The notes: a model not told the origin generated them from the sequence alone. Counted from the first letter of the stretch, positions 1-9,500 are shown. The stretch: 64,000 nucleotides of DNA from Actinomycetes bacterium (GCA_021786375.1 JAJYNL010000106.1:17575-81574); one strand, 5' to 3'. Program-made: numbers and translations.

Positions 1-823
1 GACCATATCCACCTACCTCGCTACCCATCCCAAAGTGACCGTGGCCCAGATGGCGGCCCTCCAACAGAGCAACGTGGACCTGCTCGCCACCGAGATCGTG
101 CCCCTGGTCCTCTCCGCCACCCGTGGCAGCAGCGTGTCCGGCACCCTCGCGGCCGAGTCCGCCTCGGCCATCGCCGCCCTGCAGGGATGGAACTACGACA
201 TGAGCACAAACTCGGCTGCGGCGGGCATCTGGTGGACGTTCCTCGAGAACTACCTGCAGGACACCTTCGGACCACTCTGGAAGGCGCACAAGGTTCCCAC
301 CGGGCTGGATGCGGCACTCAAGATAGGAACCGGTAACGTCCCCCTGGTCGAGGACATCGAGGCGGCCTCGCTCTCGTCCACCGGAGGCGGGATCTTTTCC
401 ACCTCCCTCACCCAGGGTCGGTCCCGAGATTCGATCATCCGAGAGGCGTTCGGGCAGACCCTCGCCCAGCTGTCCAAGCGTTTCGGCCCCAAGGTCTCGA
501 GCTGGACATGGGGAAGGATGCACAAGCGCCAATACGTCTCGCTCACCTTCGTGAACGCACTTGGCTACGGGCCGTTCCCCGGCGCGGGCGACCGTTGGAC
601 CGTGGACGCCGCCGACGGAGGCATGACCAGCACCGCGGGTCCGAGCGAGCGCTTCATTGCAGAACTCGGCTCAAGCTATATCGGGATCTACCCGGGCGGC
701 CAGAGCGAGAACCCGATATCACCGTGGTACGAGGACCAGATACCCGCCTGGCTGGCGGGCCGCTATTACTCCATGGCAACGCCCAAGGCATCCTCGGCAA
801 CGGCAGTCTGGACGCTCAGATGA
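1..823 (+). CDS. Penicillin acylase family protein (3' part only)
   Basis: This is the C-terminal part of a penicillin-amidase (Ntn-hydrolase) protein; the reading frame is open from base 2, so the 5' end lies outside the window. Family hallmarks of the beta-chain C-terminus are visible: a W-x-WG-x2-H segment, then GPFP and GD before a TVD stretch, GPSERFI, and finally PGGQSENP followed by SPWYEDQ. Members hydrolyse amide bonds of beta-lactams, acyl-homoserine lactones or other acyl amides after self-cleavage, and are usually exported. The catalytic serine and signal peptide would be upstream and cannot be checked. Its stop overlaps the ATG of the next gene (ATGA), which suggests coupled translation. 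The family call is firm; the substrate is unknown. Confidence 0.9.
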   Translation, partial: TISTYLATHPKVTVAQMAALQQSNVDLLATEIVPLVLSATRGSSVSGTLAAESASAIAALQGWNYDMSTNSAAAGIWWTFLENYLQDTFGPLWKAHKVPTGLDAALKIGTGNVPLVEDIEAASLSSTGGGIFSTSLTQGRSRDSIIREAFGQTLAQLSKRFGPKVSSWTWGRMHKRQYVSLTFVNALGYGPFPGAGDRWTVDAADGGMTSTAGPSERFIAELGSSYIGIYPGGQSENPISPWYEDQIPAWLAGRYYSMATPKASSATAVWTLR

Positions 824-1302
824 GCCGCGCCACCCACGCTTCCAAGCCCCGCTTCTCCTTCGCCGGCAACCGAGCCGGACACGCCTTTGCCGCATTGTGC
901 CTCGTGGTCTCAGTGGTGCTGGCGTTCATCGGCTGGTGGCCCCTGCTACCTGCGCTCGGCGCCGTGGTGGGAGCCTTCGCCATACGCGGCTCCTACAGCC
1001 GCCTTGCCGTCGCGTTTCCCGCGGGCTGGCTCTTGCTCCTGGTGGGAGAGGCGGCCACCGGCCGCCACATCCTCGCCGCTTCCACCGCCATTGCGGAGCT
1101 GGCCGGCCTCGGCTCCGGCCCGTATGCACCGATCGTGATCACCGCGCTGGTTGCCTGGCTGCTTCCGAGCGTGGGCTATTACTTCGGCAGGTCGATGCGT
1201 GGACTTGGGATGGCATTGCTCGACGCCGGCTCGCGCCCCACCAGGGCGCCACAAGACCCACGGGCGATGACCGGCGTGGAATCAACGGAGCCTGCGCCTT
1301 AG
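820..1302 (+). CDS. Small hydrophobic membrane protein, unknown function
   Basis: This 160-residue protein starts at an ATG that overlaps the stop of the acylase gene (ATGA), so the two are probably co-translated. After a basic N-terminus (about 20 residues) it has three to four hydrophobic stretches that look like membrane helices, at about residues 23-60, 65-80 and 105-125, and a polar, proline-rich C-terminal tail. I recognise no family. The 3' end overlaps the end of the convergent P-type ATPase gene by 21 bases. Coding is supported by the coupled start and the uninterrupted hydrophobic pattern. Confidence 0.65.
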   Translation: MSRATHASKPRFSFAGNRAGHAFAALCLVVSVVLAFIGWWPLLPALGAVVGAFAIRGSYSRLAVAFPAGWLLLLVGEAATGRHILAASTAIAELAGLGSGPYAPIVITALVAWLLPSVGYYFGRSMRGLGMALLDAGSRPTRAPQDPRAMTGVESTEPAP

Positions 1303-4086
1303 CCACTTGCGCGCCTCGTCCGCCAGGAGAAGGGCGAAGCCCAGAGCCGCAAGCACCGCCCAATCCGCCGCGCTGAGCGACGCGGTGCCGAACACGCGCT
1401 GGGCGGCCAGCAGGTAGCTAATGGTGGCGATCATCGCGAGGGCGACCAGCTGGGCGCCCAGGAGGGGGCGGTTGGAAAAGACGCCGAGGGAGAGGAGACT
1501 CTCGCGCTCGGTGCGGACGCACATCGCCGCGAACAGCTGCCCGAAGACGATCGCCGCCTGGGTGAGGGTTATGGCCTGGCGATAGGCGAGCGTGTGGGGC
1601 CCGATTTCTGCCCAGGGAAGCCCGCTCGCATGCACGCGCCAGAAGAAGACCAGGACGGCCGCGACCGCCTCCAGACCGCCAAAAAAGACGATCCTGCGCA
1701 CCAGGGCCCAGGAGAAGAGCGACTCCGAAGGCGGCCGCGGCGGCCGCGACATGGTGCCGGGCTCCGCGGGCTCCCAGCCGAGCGCCAGCGCGGGCAGCAC
1801 GTCCGAGCCAAGGTCCACCGCCAGGACCTGCAAGGCCGTAATAGGAACCAGAGGAAAGCCCACCAGGGCGCCGACGACGATGGGAACCAGCTCGGCGACG
1901 TTGCTCGTGAAGACATAGACGACGAAGCGCCGGATGTTCTCGTAGACCGCTCTGCCCTGCTCCACCGCCGCGGCGATCGAGGAGAACGAGTCGTCCAGGA
2001 GCACCATCTCCGCCGCCGCCCTGGCCACGTCGGTTCCTCCCCTGCCCATGGCCACTCCCACGCTGGCCCGCTTCAAAGCCGGCGCGTCGTTCGCACCGTC
2101 GCCGGTTACCGCCACCACCTCGCCCATCGCCTCCAATTCGGTGACGATCCGCAGCTTGTGCTGGGGGCGAACCCGCGCAAAGACGGGCCGTCCCGGCGCG
2201 GCCAGCAGGTTGCGCAGCTCCTCGTCGGAGAGAGTATCCAGCTCGTCGCCGGTCACCACCCGCTCGTCGTCACCTTGGGCAATGCCCACCTGCCTGGCGA
2301 CTGCCAACGCCGTCAACGCGTGGTCGCCGGTCACCATCAAGACGCGGATTCCGGCTCCCTGGCAGGCCCGGACGGAGGACTCGGCATCGTCCCTCGGGGG
2401 ATCGGCCATAGCCACCAAGCCGAGCAGTGTCATGGAACGCTCCGCCTCCGCGCGGTCCGGCGGCTTGGGCAGCAGGCGCTCGGCGACAGCAAGCACCCTG
2501 AGTGCCTGGGAAGCCAACTCACGGGTCGCGGCGAGATATAGCTCCCGGCCGTCCTGATTCAAAGGCGCATCCGCGCCATCGCCCAGCCGGACGGCGGTGC
2601 AGTTCGAGAGGACCGCCTCGGACGAGCCCTTCACATAGGAGACGAAGCCGCCTCGCTCGGCGCGCACGACGGACATCAGCATCGAAGAGGGGTCGAAAGG
2701 AAATGTCGCCACCTGGGGCGCCTCGGCCTCCATCGCCTCCATGGCCAGACCCGCCTTGGCCGCCGCGATCAGGATCGCCCCTTCCGTGGGGTCTCCGACC
2801 ACACTCCAGCGCTCGGGCAAGCTGGAGGGGCCGAGGCGGGCGCTGCTGGCCAAAGACGCTGCGCGCAGAACTCCGGCGGGCGCCACACCTCCTTCGACCG
2901 AGCCCGCCCGTCCGAAGCCGGCGCCGCTCACCGCATAAGTTTTGCCACCGGTGAAGACTCCCACGACGGTCATCTCCGCAGTCGTGAGCGTTCCGGTCTT
3001 GTCGGTGCAGATCACGGTGGTTGAGCCGAGTGACTGCACGGCGGGAAGGCGTTTGATGAGCGCCATCTTCCGCGCCATGCGGCGCACGGCGAGCGCCAGG
3101 GAGACCGAGAGAGTGGCCGGCATTCCCTCCGGCACCAGAGCGACCATCACGCCCAGGGCGAAGACGAACGAGAGGGCGGCGTCGTGCCCGGTCGCGGTGC
3201 GGAACAGGTAGAGCAGGATCCCCGCCGCAATCGCCACCACGGCCACCCTTCGGGCCATCTTGTCGACTTGGCGCTGAAGAGGGCTCGCCTCGGGCTCGAC
3301 CCTGGCCGCAAGGGAGAAGATCCGGCCGAACTCGGTGGCGAACCCGGTCGCGTAGACCACCGCCTTTGCGCTTCCGGCGACGATCGAGGTGCCCATGAAG
3401 AGCAGGTCCTCGGCATCCAGGGGGCTCGGGCGGTCAGAGGGCGAGGCGGAGCGCGGCAGCGGGGCGCTTTCCCCGGTAAGCGCCGACATCTCCGCCTGCA
3501 GCGCGGACGCCTCGACCACTCGGCAATCCGCCGGAACATAGTCCCCCGCCTCCAGGGAAACCACATCCCCGGGCACGATCTCCTCGGCGGCGATCTCGCG
3601 AAGCTGCCCGGCTCGCACCACACGGGCACGCACGGGCACCAGGCCCTGCAGGGCGGCGGCGGTGCGCTCGGCCGCATGCTCCTGTGCGAAGCCTATGGCC
3701 GCGTTGATGACCACCACGGCCAGGATCCCCACCCCGAGGTCGAAGTTGCCGGGATCGCGGGGAACCGAAAGCCACCATATCGCAAAGGCCAGCGCCGCCC
3801 CCACCACCAGCATCACGGCGAACATGTTGCCGAGCTGGCGCAGAAACTCCCGCCAGATGGGCTCGGAAGCGGGAGCGGGAAGGCGGTTGTACCCGAAGCG
3901 ATCGAGGCGCCCGGCGGCCTCGGCCTGGTCGAGCCCCTCAGTGCGGGAGCCGAGCCCCTCGAGGACGGCTTGCACGCTTGCGCCCTGGATCTCCTTCACA
4001 TCAGCCATTGCCAAGCCGCGCATCGGGCCAGTGGCAACCGCCTCACCCGGCCCGAGGGTTCCCGGGCGGATCAGCTTGCCGGCCAT
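1282..4086 (-). CDS. Cation-transporting P-type ATPase (P2-like)
   Basis: This is a complete P-type ATPase of about 934 residues that pumps a cation across the membrane using ATP. All hallmark motifs are present: an N-terminal cation-ATPase domain, TGES of the actuator domain (about residue 205), PEGMP in membrane helix 4 (about 320), the phosphorylated aspartate in DKTGTLT (about 362), and GDGANDAPALK of the hinge. The C-terminal region carries the extra helices of P2 pumps, with the VDLGSDVLPALALG segment seen in Ca2+/Na+-type enzymes. PEGMP instead of the common PEGLP leaves the transported ion open. The start is uncertain: the frame is open to 4131, and ATG codons at 4086, 4023 and 4008 are possible; none has a strong ribosome site. 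It lies downstream of queA on the same strand. Confidence 0.88.
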   Translation of the reverse strand: MAGKLIRPGTLGPGEAVATGPMRGLAMADVKEIQGASVQAVLEGLGSRTEGLDQAEAAGRLDRFGYNRLPAPASEPIWREFLRQLGNMFAVMLVVGAALAFAIWWLSVPRDPGNFDLGVGILAVVVINAAIGFAQEHAAERTAAALQGLVPVRARVVRAGQLREIAAEEIVPGDVVSLEAGDYVPADCRVVEASALQAEMSALTGESAPLPRSASPSDRPSPLDAEDLLFMGTSIVAGSAKAVVYATGFATEFGRIFSLAARVEPEASPLQRQVDKMARRVAVVAIAAGILLYLFRTATGHDAALSFVFALGVMVALVPEGMPATLSVSLALAVRRMARKMALIKRLPAVQSLGSTTVICTDKTGTLTTAEMTVVGVFTGGKTYAVSGAGFGRAGSVEGGVAPAGVLRAASLASSARLGPSSLPERWSVVGDPTEGAILIAAAKAGLAMEAMEAEAPQVATFPFDPSSMLMSVVRAERGGFVSYVKGSSEAVLSNCTAVRLGDGADAPLNQDGRELYLAATRELASQALRVLAVAERLLPKPPDRAEAERSMTLLGLVAMADPPRDDAESSVRACQGAGIRVLMVTGDHALTALAVARQVGIAQGDDERVVTGDELDTLSDEELRNLLAAPGRPVFARVRPQHKLRIVTELEAMGEVVAVTGDGANDAPALKRASVGVAMGRGGTDVARAAAEMVLLDDSFSSIAAAVEQGRAVYENIRRFVVYVFTSNVAELVPIVVGALVGFPLVPITALQVLAVDLGSDVLPALALGWEPAEPGTMSRPPRPPSESLFSWALVRRIVFFGGLEAVAAVLVFFWRVHASGLPWAEIGPHTLAYRQAITLTQAAIVFGQLFAAMCVRTERESLLSLGVFSNRPLLGAQLVALAMIATISYLLAAQRVFGTASLSAADWAVLAALGFALLLADEARKWLRRRLR

Positions 4087-4149
4087 GCCCACATGGTAAT
4101 CCAGGCGCCGCGCGGACGCCCAAGAGCCCAAAGGCCAATGGCAGGGTGC

Positions 4150-5193
4150 CTAAGGGCGCAGCCCGCGCCGCTCGAGAAGCATGGCGTCCCCGAAGGAGAA
4201 GAAGCGATATCGCTCAGCCATGCCGTGCTCGTAGATCTCCCGCCAGCGCTCTCCGACGAAGGCATCGACCAGCAGGAGAAGTGAGGATCGCGGGATGTGA
4301 AAGTTGGTCATGAGCCGGTCGACCACCTTGAAGGGGTAGTCGCCGTGGATGTAGAGCGAGGAGCGCCCGGAGAGCTCGCCTGTGGCGGCCACCGTCTCCA
4401 AGGTTCGCACAACCGTGGTTCCCACGGCCAGGACGCGGCTCGCGGCACTGATGGCGCGCCAGGCCTCCTCCTCCACCCGATAGCTCTCGGTGTGGATGCT
4501 GTGCCCTTCGATGGTGGTCGACTTCACGGGCAGGAAGGTGTCGAGCCCCACCGAAAGCTCGACCCGCACCACCTCCGCCCCGGCGGCGCGGATTCCCGCC
4601 AGCACCGCATCGTCCAGGTGAAGCCCGGCGGTCGGTGCCGCGGCCGAGGATGGCCTGGACGCGAAGACGGTCTGATACCTCTCGGGATCGGCCAGAGGCT
4701 CCTTGATGTAGGGAGGGAGCGGAGTATCGCCGAGGCGCTCGATCGCGCCTGCGTCGGAAAGCTCCACCGTCAATTTCACCGGCGAGTCACCCGAGCGCTC
4801 CTGGCGTTCGACAACTCGCAGGATCTCGCCTCCGGATGTGTCGAAAAAGCGGCCTCCCGGTGCCACCTTCCTGCTGGGATTACACAGAACGAGCCATACA
4901 CCCGCCGAGCGCTCCTCCAGGAAGAGGAACTCAACCCGTCCGCCGCTCTCCCGGTGCAGTGCCACCCGGGCGGGCAACACCCTGGTGTCGTTCACCACCA
5001 CGACCTCTCCCGGCTTCACCAGCGAAGGAAGATCGTAGACGTGGCGATCGGCCAGGTCCGGGCCTGTTGCGTCCAGGAACCGTGCCGAGGAGCGGGGCTC
5101 GACGGGGTGCTGAGCGACAAGGGCCGGGTCCAGTTCGTATTCGAAGGCGGCTAGCTCGTCGACGGCGTCACCGGGGGCGGGTCGGTCAGTCAT
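4150..5193 (-). CDS. queA: S-adenosylmethionine:tRNA ribosyltransferase-isomerase QueA
   Basis: QueA transfers the ribose of S-adenosylmethionine to preQ1-modified tRNA to give epoxyqueuosine. The 347-residue length fits the family. Typical segments are the N-terminal FEYELDPALVAQHP, VVVNDTRVLPAR, the GRVEFLFLEER region, PLPPYIKEP, the AGLHLD motif and a C-terminal TNFHIPRSSLLLLVDAF. I place the start at the ATG at 5193 because the homologous N-terminus begins there; the frame continues upstream without similarity. It lies 46 bases downstream of mmsA and upstream of the ATPase on the same strand. No queuosine-synthesis partner such as tgt is in the window. Confidence 0.95.
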   Translation of the reverse strand: MTDRPAPGDAVDELAAFEYELDPALVAQHPVEPRSSARFLDATGPDLADRHVYDLPSLVKPGEVVVVNDTRVLPARVALHRESGGRVEFLFLEERSAGVWLVLCNPSRKVAPGGRFFDTSGGEILRVVERQERSGDSPVKLTVELSDAGAIERLGDTPLPPYIKEPLADPERYQTVFASRPSSAAAPTAGLHLDDAVLAGIRAAGAEVVRVELSVGLDTFLPVKSTTIEGHSIHTESYRVEEEAWRAISAASRVLAVGTTVVRTLETVAATGELSGRSSLYIHGDYPFKVVDRLMTNFHIPRSSLLLLVDAFVGERWREIYEHGMAERYRFFSFGDAMLLERRGLRP

Positions 5194-5239
5194 CTCAAAG
5201 AGAGATTCTAGGCCCGCCCACCCCGACGACCCCCTGGAC

Positions 5240-6730
5240 TCAGGTTTGCGGGAATCCGAAGTCGACCCCAGGCATGCGCTCGTTGGCCCAGCGCTGGGTG
5301 ACGACCTTGCCCCGCGTGTAGAACTTGACACCCTCCTCACCGTGGATGTGGGTGTCGCCGAAGAGCGAGTCCTTGTTCCCGCCGAAGGAGTAGTAGGCGA
5401 CCGGAACGGGGATGGGCACGTTTATGCCCACCATGCCCGCCGTGATCTCGTCCTGGAAGCGGTGAGCCGCAGAGCCCGAGCGGGTGAAGATGGCGGCGCC
5501 GTTGGCATAGGGGTTCGAGTTCACCAGGTTGATGGCCTCGTCGGAATCCTTGGCGCGCACCACGGAGAGAACCGGGCCGAAGATCTCCTGCTTGTAGAGC
5601 TCCATGTCGGGAGTGACGCGGTCCACCAGGCTCGGGCCGAGGTAGAACCCGTTGCCCTTAGCAGCCTCATGGTCGCGCCCGTCCACCAGCACCTCGGCGC
5701 CTTCACCCGCGGCGTTGGCCACGAAGCCGGCCACGCGGTCGCGATGCTCGCGGGTAACCAGCGGACCCATGTCCGTTCCGTCATCCAGGCCATATCCGAC
5801 CCGCAGGTCGGCCAGACGGGCGGTTATCCGCTCGAGCAGCGGTTCGGCGCTTTCGCCCACAGGAACCAGCACGGAGATCGCCATGCAACGCTCTCCCGCC
5901 GAGCCATAGCCCGCGGAGACGGCCGCATCGGCAGCCGCATCCAGATCGGCATCGGGAAGGACGATCATGTGATTCTTGGCGCCACCCAGCGCCTGTACCC
6001 TCTTGCCCTGCTCGGCGGCCCGGCGATAGATATAGGAGGCGATGGGGGTGGAGCCGACGAAGCTCACGGCCCGGATCCCGGGGTGGTCGAGGATTGCCTC
6101 GACCACTTCACGATCGCCCTGCACCACGTTGAAGACGCCTTCAGGCAGTCCGGCCTCGCTGAAAAGCTCTGCCAGCAGCAGAGAGGCACTGGGATCCTTC
6201 TCGGACGGCTTGAGGATGAAGCAGTTGCCGACCGCGATCGCCACCGGGAACATCCACATCGGAACCATAGCCGGGAAGTTGAAAGGTGTGATTCCCGCAA
6301 CGACTCCCAGCGGTTGGCGGATCGAGTAAGTGTCCACCCCGCGGGAAACCGAGGCGGAGTACTGGCTCTTTTGCACCTGGGGGATACCACAGGCGAACTC
6401 GACCACCTCGAGCCCGCGACGAGCCTCGCCCGCCGCGTCGGCCACCGTCTTGCCGTGCTCCTCCGAGATGGCCTTTGCGATCTTGCCGATATTGCGCTCG
6501 AGCAGCTCGCGATAGGCGAACATAACCCTGGCGCGCTGGCTGAGCGGTGCTCTGCCCCAGCTCTGGAAGGCCTCGGTGGCCACCTTTACAGCGCTGTCGA
6601 GCAGTTCGGCGTCGCCGAGATACACCTCGCCGGCCACCTCGCCCAGGCCGGGATCATAAACCGGGAGCTTGCGAGCGCCCTCGGGCACCACCATCTTTCC
6701 ACCGATGTAGTGACCTATCCGCTTGGTCAT
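5240..6730 (-). CDS. mmsA: Methylmalonate-semialdehyde dehydrogenase (CoA-acylating)
   Basis: This 496-residue aldehyde dehydrogenase matches MmsA, which oxidises methylmalonate or malonate semialdehyde to propionyl- or acetyl-CoA with NAD+ and CoA. Seen in the sequence: the ITPFNFPAMVPMWMFP signature, ILKPSEKDPS, FVGSTP for cofactor binding, GGAKNH in place of the usual ALDH glutamate motif (a hallmark of this subfamily), and the catalytic cysteine in GERCMAISV at about residue 282. A strong GGAGG ribosome site precedes the ATG. It lies 41 bases downstream of an omega-aminotransferase on the same strand, so the pair probably degrades an omega-amino acid such as beta-alanine or 3-aminoisobutyrate. 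Confidence 0.94.
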   Translation of the reverse strand: MTKRIGHYIGGKMVVPEGARKLPVYDPGLGEVAGEVYLGDAELLDSAVKVATEAFQSWGRAPLSQRARVMFAYRELLERNIGKIAKAISEEHGKTVADAAGEARRGLEVVEFACGIPQVQKSQYSASVSRGVDTYSIRQPLGVVAGITPFNFPAMVPMWMFPVAIAVGNCFILKPSEKDPSASLLLAELFSEAGLPEGVFNVVQGDREVVEAILDHPGIRAVSFVGSTPIASYIYRRAAEQGKRVQALGGAKNHMIVLPDADLDAAADAAVSAGYGSAGERCMAISVLVPVGESAEPLLERITARLADLRVGYGLDDGTDMGPLVTREHRDRVAGFVANAAGEGAEVLVDGRDHEAAKGNGFYLGPSLVDRVTPDMELYKQEIFGPVLSVVRAKDSDEAINLVNSNPYANGAAIFTRSGSAAHRFQDEITAGMVGINVPIPVPVAYYSFGGNKDSLFGDTHIHGEEGVKFYTRGKVVTQRWANERMPGVDFGFPQT

Positions 6731-6771
6731 GACCGTCCTCCTCTGACTTCCATGTTGGCCGAATCCGGCGG

Positions 6772-8064
6772 CTAAAGACCGGCTGCCGCCGTGAGAGATT
6801 CCACGAGGGCGTCCACGCCCCTGTCCACCTCAGCCAGGCTGACGGAGAGCGGTGGGGCAATGCGCAGAACGTTGCCGGCAATGCCTCCCTTGCCAACCAG
6901 AAGTCCGCGGGCTTTGGCCTCCTCCTGGGCCTTTGTGGCCAGCTCTGGAGCGGGCTGCACCGTGCCGTGGTGGGTCAGCTCGACTCCGATCATCAGCCCC
7001 TTGCCTCGCACCTCGCCTACAACGGGGTTGGCGGCGCACTCCGAGCGCAGCCTGTCGATCATGTGGGTGCCTACCTTGAGAGCGTTCTGCTGCAGGTCGT
7101 GATCGAGCAGGTACTCGAGGTTGGCCAGCGCCGCGCGGGACGCAAGCGGCGTGCCGCCGAAGGTGGAAATCGATGTTCCGGGCATGGCGTCGATGATGTC
7201 GCCACGGCCGACCACGCCGGCCATGGCCATTCCATTGCCAATGCCCTTGGCGAAGGTAATGAGGTCGGGCGTGATTCCATGGGCCTGGTAACCCCAGAAG
7301 TTCTCGCCGGTCCGGCCCCATCCGGTCTGCACCTCGTCGGAGATGTAGAGAATCCCATGGCGGTCGAGAACTTCCTTGATGGCACCGAAGTAGCCGTCCG
7401 GGGGAAGTGCGAAGCCGCCCACGCCCTGGACGGGCTCGGCGATGAGCGCCGCGACCTGGCCGGAGACGGCGGTGCCGAGGAGATCCTCGAGGTCGGCTAC
7501 CCCGCGCTCGATGTACTCGGCGTCGGACAAGCCGGCCAGGTTGCCCCTGATGCGCGAGCCGCCCAGGATGTAAAAGACCTGGAAGGGTGAGAGGTTGGTG
7601 GCGGCGTAGCCGGGGTTGGCGGTAACCGCGAGCGCGGAGAAGGAGCGCCCGTGATAGGAGTTGCGCACAGCCAGGATCTGGTTGGACCGGCGATAGGCGG
7701 TGGAGAAGAGCAAGGCCGCGTCGTTGGCCTCCGTCCCGGAGGTGGTGAAGAAGACCTTGGCATTGGGAATACCCGAGAGAGCGGAGATCCGCTCGGCCAG
7801 GGCGACCATCGGCTCGATGAGATAGAGCGTGGAGGAGTGGATCATCTTGCCCGCCTGATCCCGAATCGCATCGACCACCTCGGGGACGGCGTAGCCGGTC
7901 ATGGTGGTGAGAATTCCCCCGAAGAAGTCCAGGTACCGCACCCCGTCCTGGTCGGTTACGTAACAGCCCTCGCCCGAGACCAGCTCGATGGGCTCTGAGT
8001 AATAAAGGCCGAGCCAGTTCGGCATGACGGCCTTGTGACGGCGATGCAGCTCATGGTGAGACAT
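6772..8064 (-). CDS. Class III PLP-dependent omega-aminotransferase
   Basis: A 430-residue class III aminotransferase. It has TTSGTEANDAAL, the NSYHGRSFSAL glycine/histidine segment, ISDEVQTGWGRTGE, and the PLP-binding lysine in ITFAKGIGNG (about residue 260). The start is the ATG at 8064, which has a GGGGGA ribosome site; a longer frame reaches 8112 but lacks one. It resembles the alanine-glyoxylate/3-aminoisobutyrate and 4-aminobutyrate transaminases, and sequence alone does not fix the substrate. With downstream mmsA it would give a two-step route from beta-alanine or 3-aminoisobutyrate to acetyl- or propionyl-CoA. The divergent MocR regulator is the likely controller. Confidence 0.9.
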   Translation of the reverse strand: MSHHELHRRHKAVMPNWLGLYYSEPIELVSGEGCYVTDQDGVRYLDFFGGILTTMTGYAVPEVVDAIRDQAGKMIHSSTLYLIEPMVALAERISALSGIPNAKVFFTTSGTEANDAALLFSTAYRRSNQILAVRNSYHGRSFSALAVTANPGYAATNLSPFQVFYILGGSRIRGNLAGLSDAEYIERGVADLEDLLGTAVSGQVAALIAEPVQGVGGFALPPDGYFGAIKEVLDRHGILYISDEVQTGWGRTGENFWGYQAHGITPDLITFAKGIGNGMAMAGVVGRGDIIDAMPGTSISTFGGTPLASRAALANLEYLLDHDLQQNALKVGTHMIDRLRSECAANPVVGEVRGKGLMIGVELTHHGTVQPAPELATKAQEEAKARGLLVGKGGIAGNVLRIAPPLSVSLAEVDRGVDALVESLTAAAGL

Positions 8065-8144
8065 GTTTCCCCCGTTTTGGTCGAACGGCAATGTCCCCAA
8101 GATAGCGCACAAGAGCCCACTATTGTTCAGTGCTTTATGGTATT

Positions 8145-8160
8145 TTTGTATTACTACAAA
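8145..8160. promoter_or_regulatory. Palindromic candidate operator between aminotransferase and MocR genes
   Basis: The 110-base gap between the divergent start codons is locally AT-rich and contains a perfect inverted repeat, TTTGTA-TTAC-TACAAA. Seven bases upstream of the left arm is TGGTAT (8138-8143), the reverse complement of ATACCA, which is a half-site described for GabR, a MocR-family regulator. The position fits control of both the aminotransferase–mmsA operon and the regulator itself. This is inference from position and symmetry; no clear -35/-10 pair stands out on either strand. Confidence 0.5.
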
Positions 8161-8174
8161 TCCTGGAGAAGCGG

Positions 8175-9500
8175 ATGGCTCTTGAGTTCACCAGTGCCGA
8201 CTTCGGCAAAGCGCGCGGCGCCCGCGAGATTGCGCAAAAGATCGACGAGCTCGTCGAGGCACGCCGTGCCGCCTTCGGCACCAAGCTTCCCCCTATACGC
8301 ACCCTCGCCCGCATCCTCGAAGTCAGCCCCACCACCGTCGCTGCCGCCTACCTGGAACTCGAGCGCCGTGGAGTGGCCAAAGGGCAAGGAAGGACCGGCA
8401 CCGTGCTGGTGCGGCGGAACCCGCCACTCGGCGCCGCGCGCGTCTTTCGCATGTTCCCGGAGCAATCCAGCCCGGCCACCCACGACCTTTCCACCGGCTT
8501 TCCCGACCCGCGCCTCCTCCCGGACCTGCGCGAGGCACTGGCATCGGCCGCGCTCGGCGGGGAGGCGCACAACTACCTGAACCGGCACGTTGCGGAGGAG
8601 CTCTCCCCCATCCTGGCCAAGCTCTTGGAGGTCGAGCCCGAGAGCCTCACCGTGGTGAACGGTTCGCTGGACGCGCTGGACAGGTTGCTCGGCCAGGCCT
8701 GCGTAGCGGGTGACCGGGTGATCGTTGAAGAGCCGAGCTTCCCTCCCATCTTCGACCTTCTCGACGTGCACAGGCTGGTTCCGGTTCCGGTGCGGTCCGA
8801 CACCGAGGGCATCGATCCGGACTCCCTCGCCCAGGCGCTCGAGCGTCGGGCCCAGGTCATGATATGGCAGCCTCGGGCCCAGAACCCCACGGGCATTTCC
8901 ACCTCCTCGCGCAGGCTGGGTGAGCTCGCCGCGCTGCTCGCCCAAGCCCGCCCCATCACGGTGATCGAGGACGACCACTCCGGCCTGGTCTCCAGTGTGC
9001 CGCGGTCGACCATGCGCGGGCAGGTTCCGGGCCCCGTCGCGACGATCTACGGCTTCTCCAAGTCCCACGGCCCCGATCTGCGCATCTCGGCCGTCGCCGC
9101 GAACGCCGAGCTACTCGCCAAAGTGGTGGAACGACGAAGGCTGGGGCCGTCCTGGACAAGTGGACTGATGCAGAGACTGCTTGCCCACCTCCTGACCGAG
9201 GAGGCACCGAGCACCCGTGTCGAGCACGCCAAGAAGGTCTACGCCGAGCGGCTCGGGCTCCTGGTCGGCCAGTTGCGCGCAATCGGGGCCGACGTCGCCT
9301 CCGGTGACGGCCTCAACTGCTGGATCCCGGTTACAAGTGAGCTGGGAGTGATTACCGACCTGGCACGCGTCTCGGTGGTGGTTGCCCCCGGCTCGGCCTT
9401 CTATCTGGACGGCAGGAGTGCTCCTCATATCAGGATCACCACCGCCGCCATCGATGGGCTGGCACCAGGCCCGATCGAGGTAATCGGCCGATGGCTCTGA
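8175..9500 (+). CDS. MocR-family transcriptional regulator (GntR HTH fused to aminotransferase-like domain)
   Basis: The N-terminal 75 residues form a GntR-type winged helix (LPPIRTLARILEVSPTTVAAAY recognition region), and the remainder is a class I aminotransferase fold used as a PLP/amine sensor. In the C-terminal domain I see PRAQNPTG, EDDHSG and the PLP-lysine segment YGFSKSHGPDLRIS. The start is the ATG at 8175 with a GGAGAAG ribosome site; the frame opens 15 codons earlier without one. Regulators of this architecture (GabR, PdxR, TauR) commonly control adjacent divergent amine or PLP genes, so control of the aminotransferase–mmsA operon is the likely job. Confidence 0.92.
   Translation: MALEFTSADFGKARGAREIAQKIDELVEARRAAFGTKLPPIRTLARILEVSPTTVAAAYLELERRGVAKGQGRTGTVLVRRNPPLGAARVFRMFPEQSSPATHDLSTGFPDPRLLPDLREALASAALGGEAHNYLNRHVAEELSPILAKLLEVEPESLTVVNGSLDALDRLLGQACVAGDRVIVEEPSFPPIFDLLDVHRLVPVPVRSDTEGIDPDSLAQALERRAQVMIWQPRAQNPTGISTSSRRLGELAALLAQARPITVIEDDHSGLVSSVPRSTMRGQVPGPVATIYGFSKSHGPDLRISAVAANAELLAKVVERRRLGPSWTSGLMQRLLAHLLTEEAPSTRVEHAKKVYAERLGLLVGQLRAIGADVASGDGLNCWIPVTSELGVITDLARVSVVVAPGSAFYLDGRSAPHIRITTAAIDGLAPGPIEVIGRWL

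Noticed and set aside
1594..2541. 315-codon plus-strand frame in the P-type ATPase
   Set aside because: Shadow of the ATPase gene; the minus strand carries all P-type motifs.
5246..6775. Long plus-strand open frame (509 codons) opposite mmsA
   Set aside because: It is a shadow of a GC-rich gene with clear MmsA motifs; its translation is rich in His/Arg/Gly/Val with no domain and no ribosome site.
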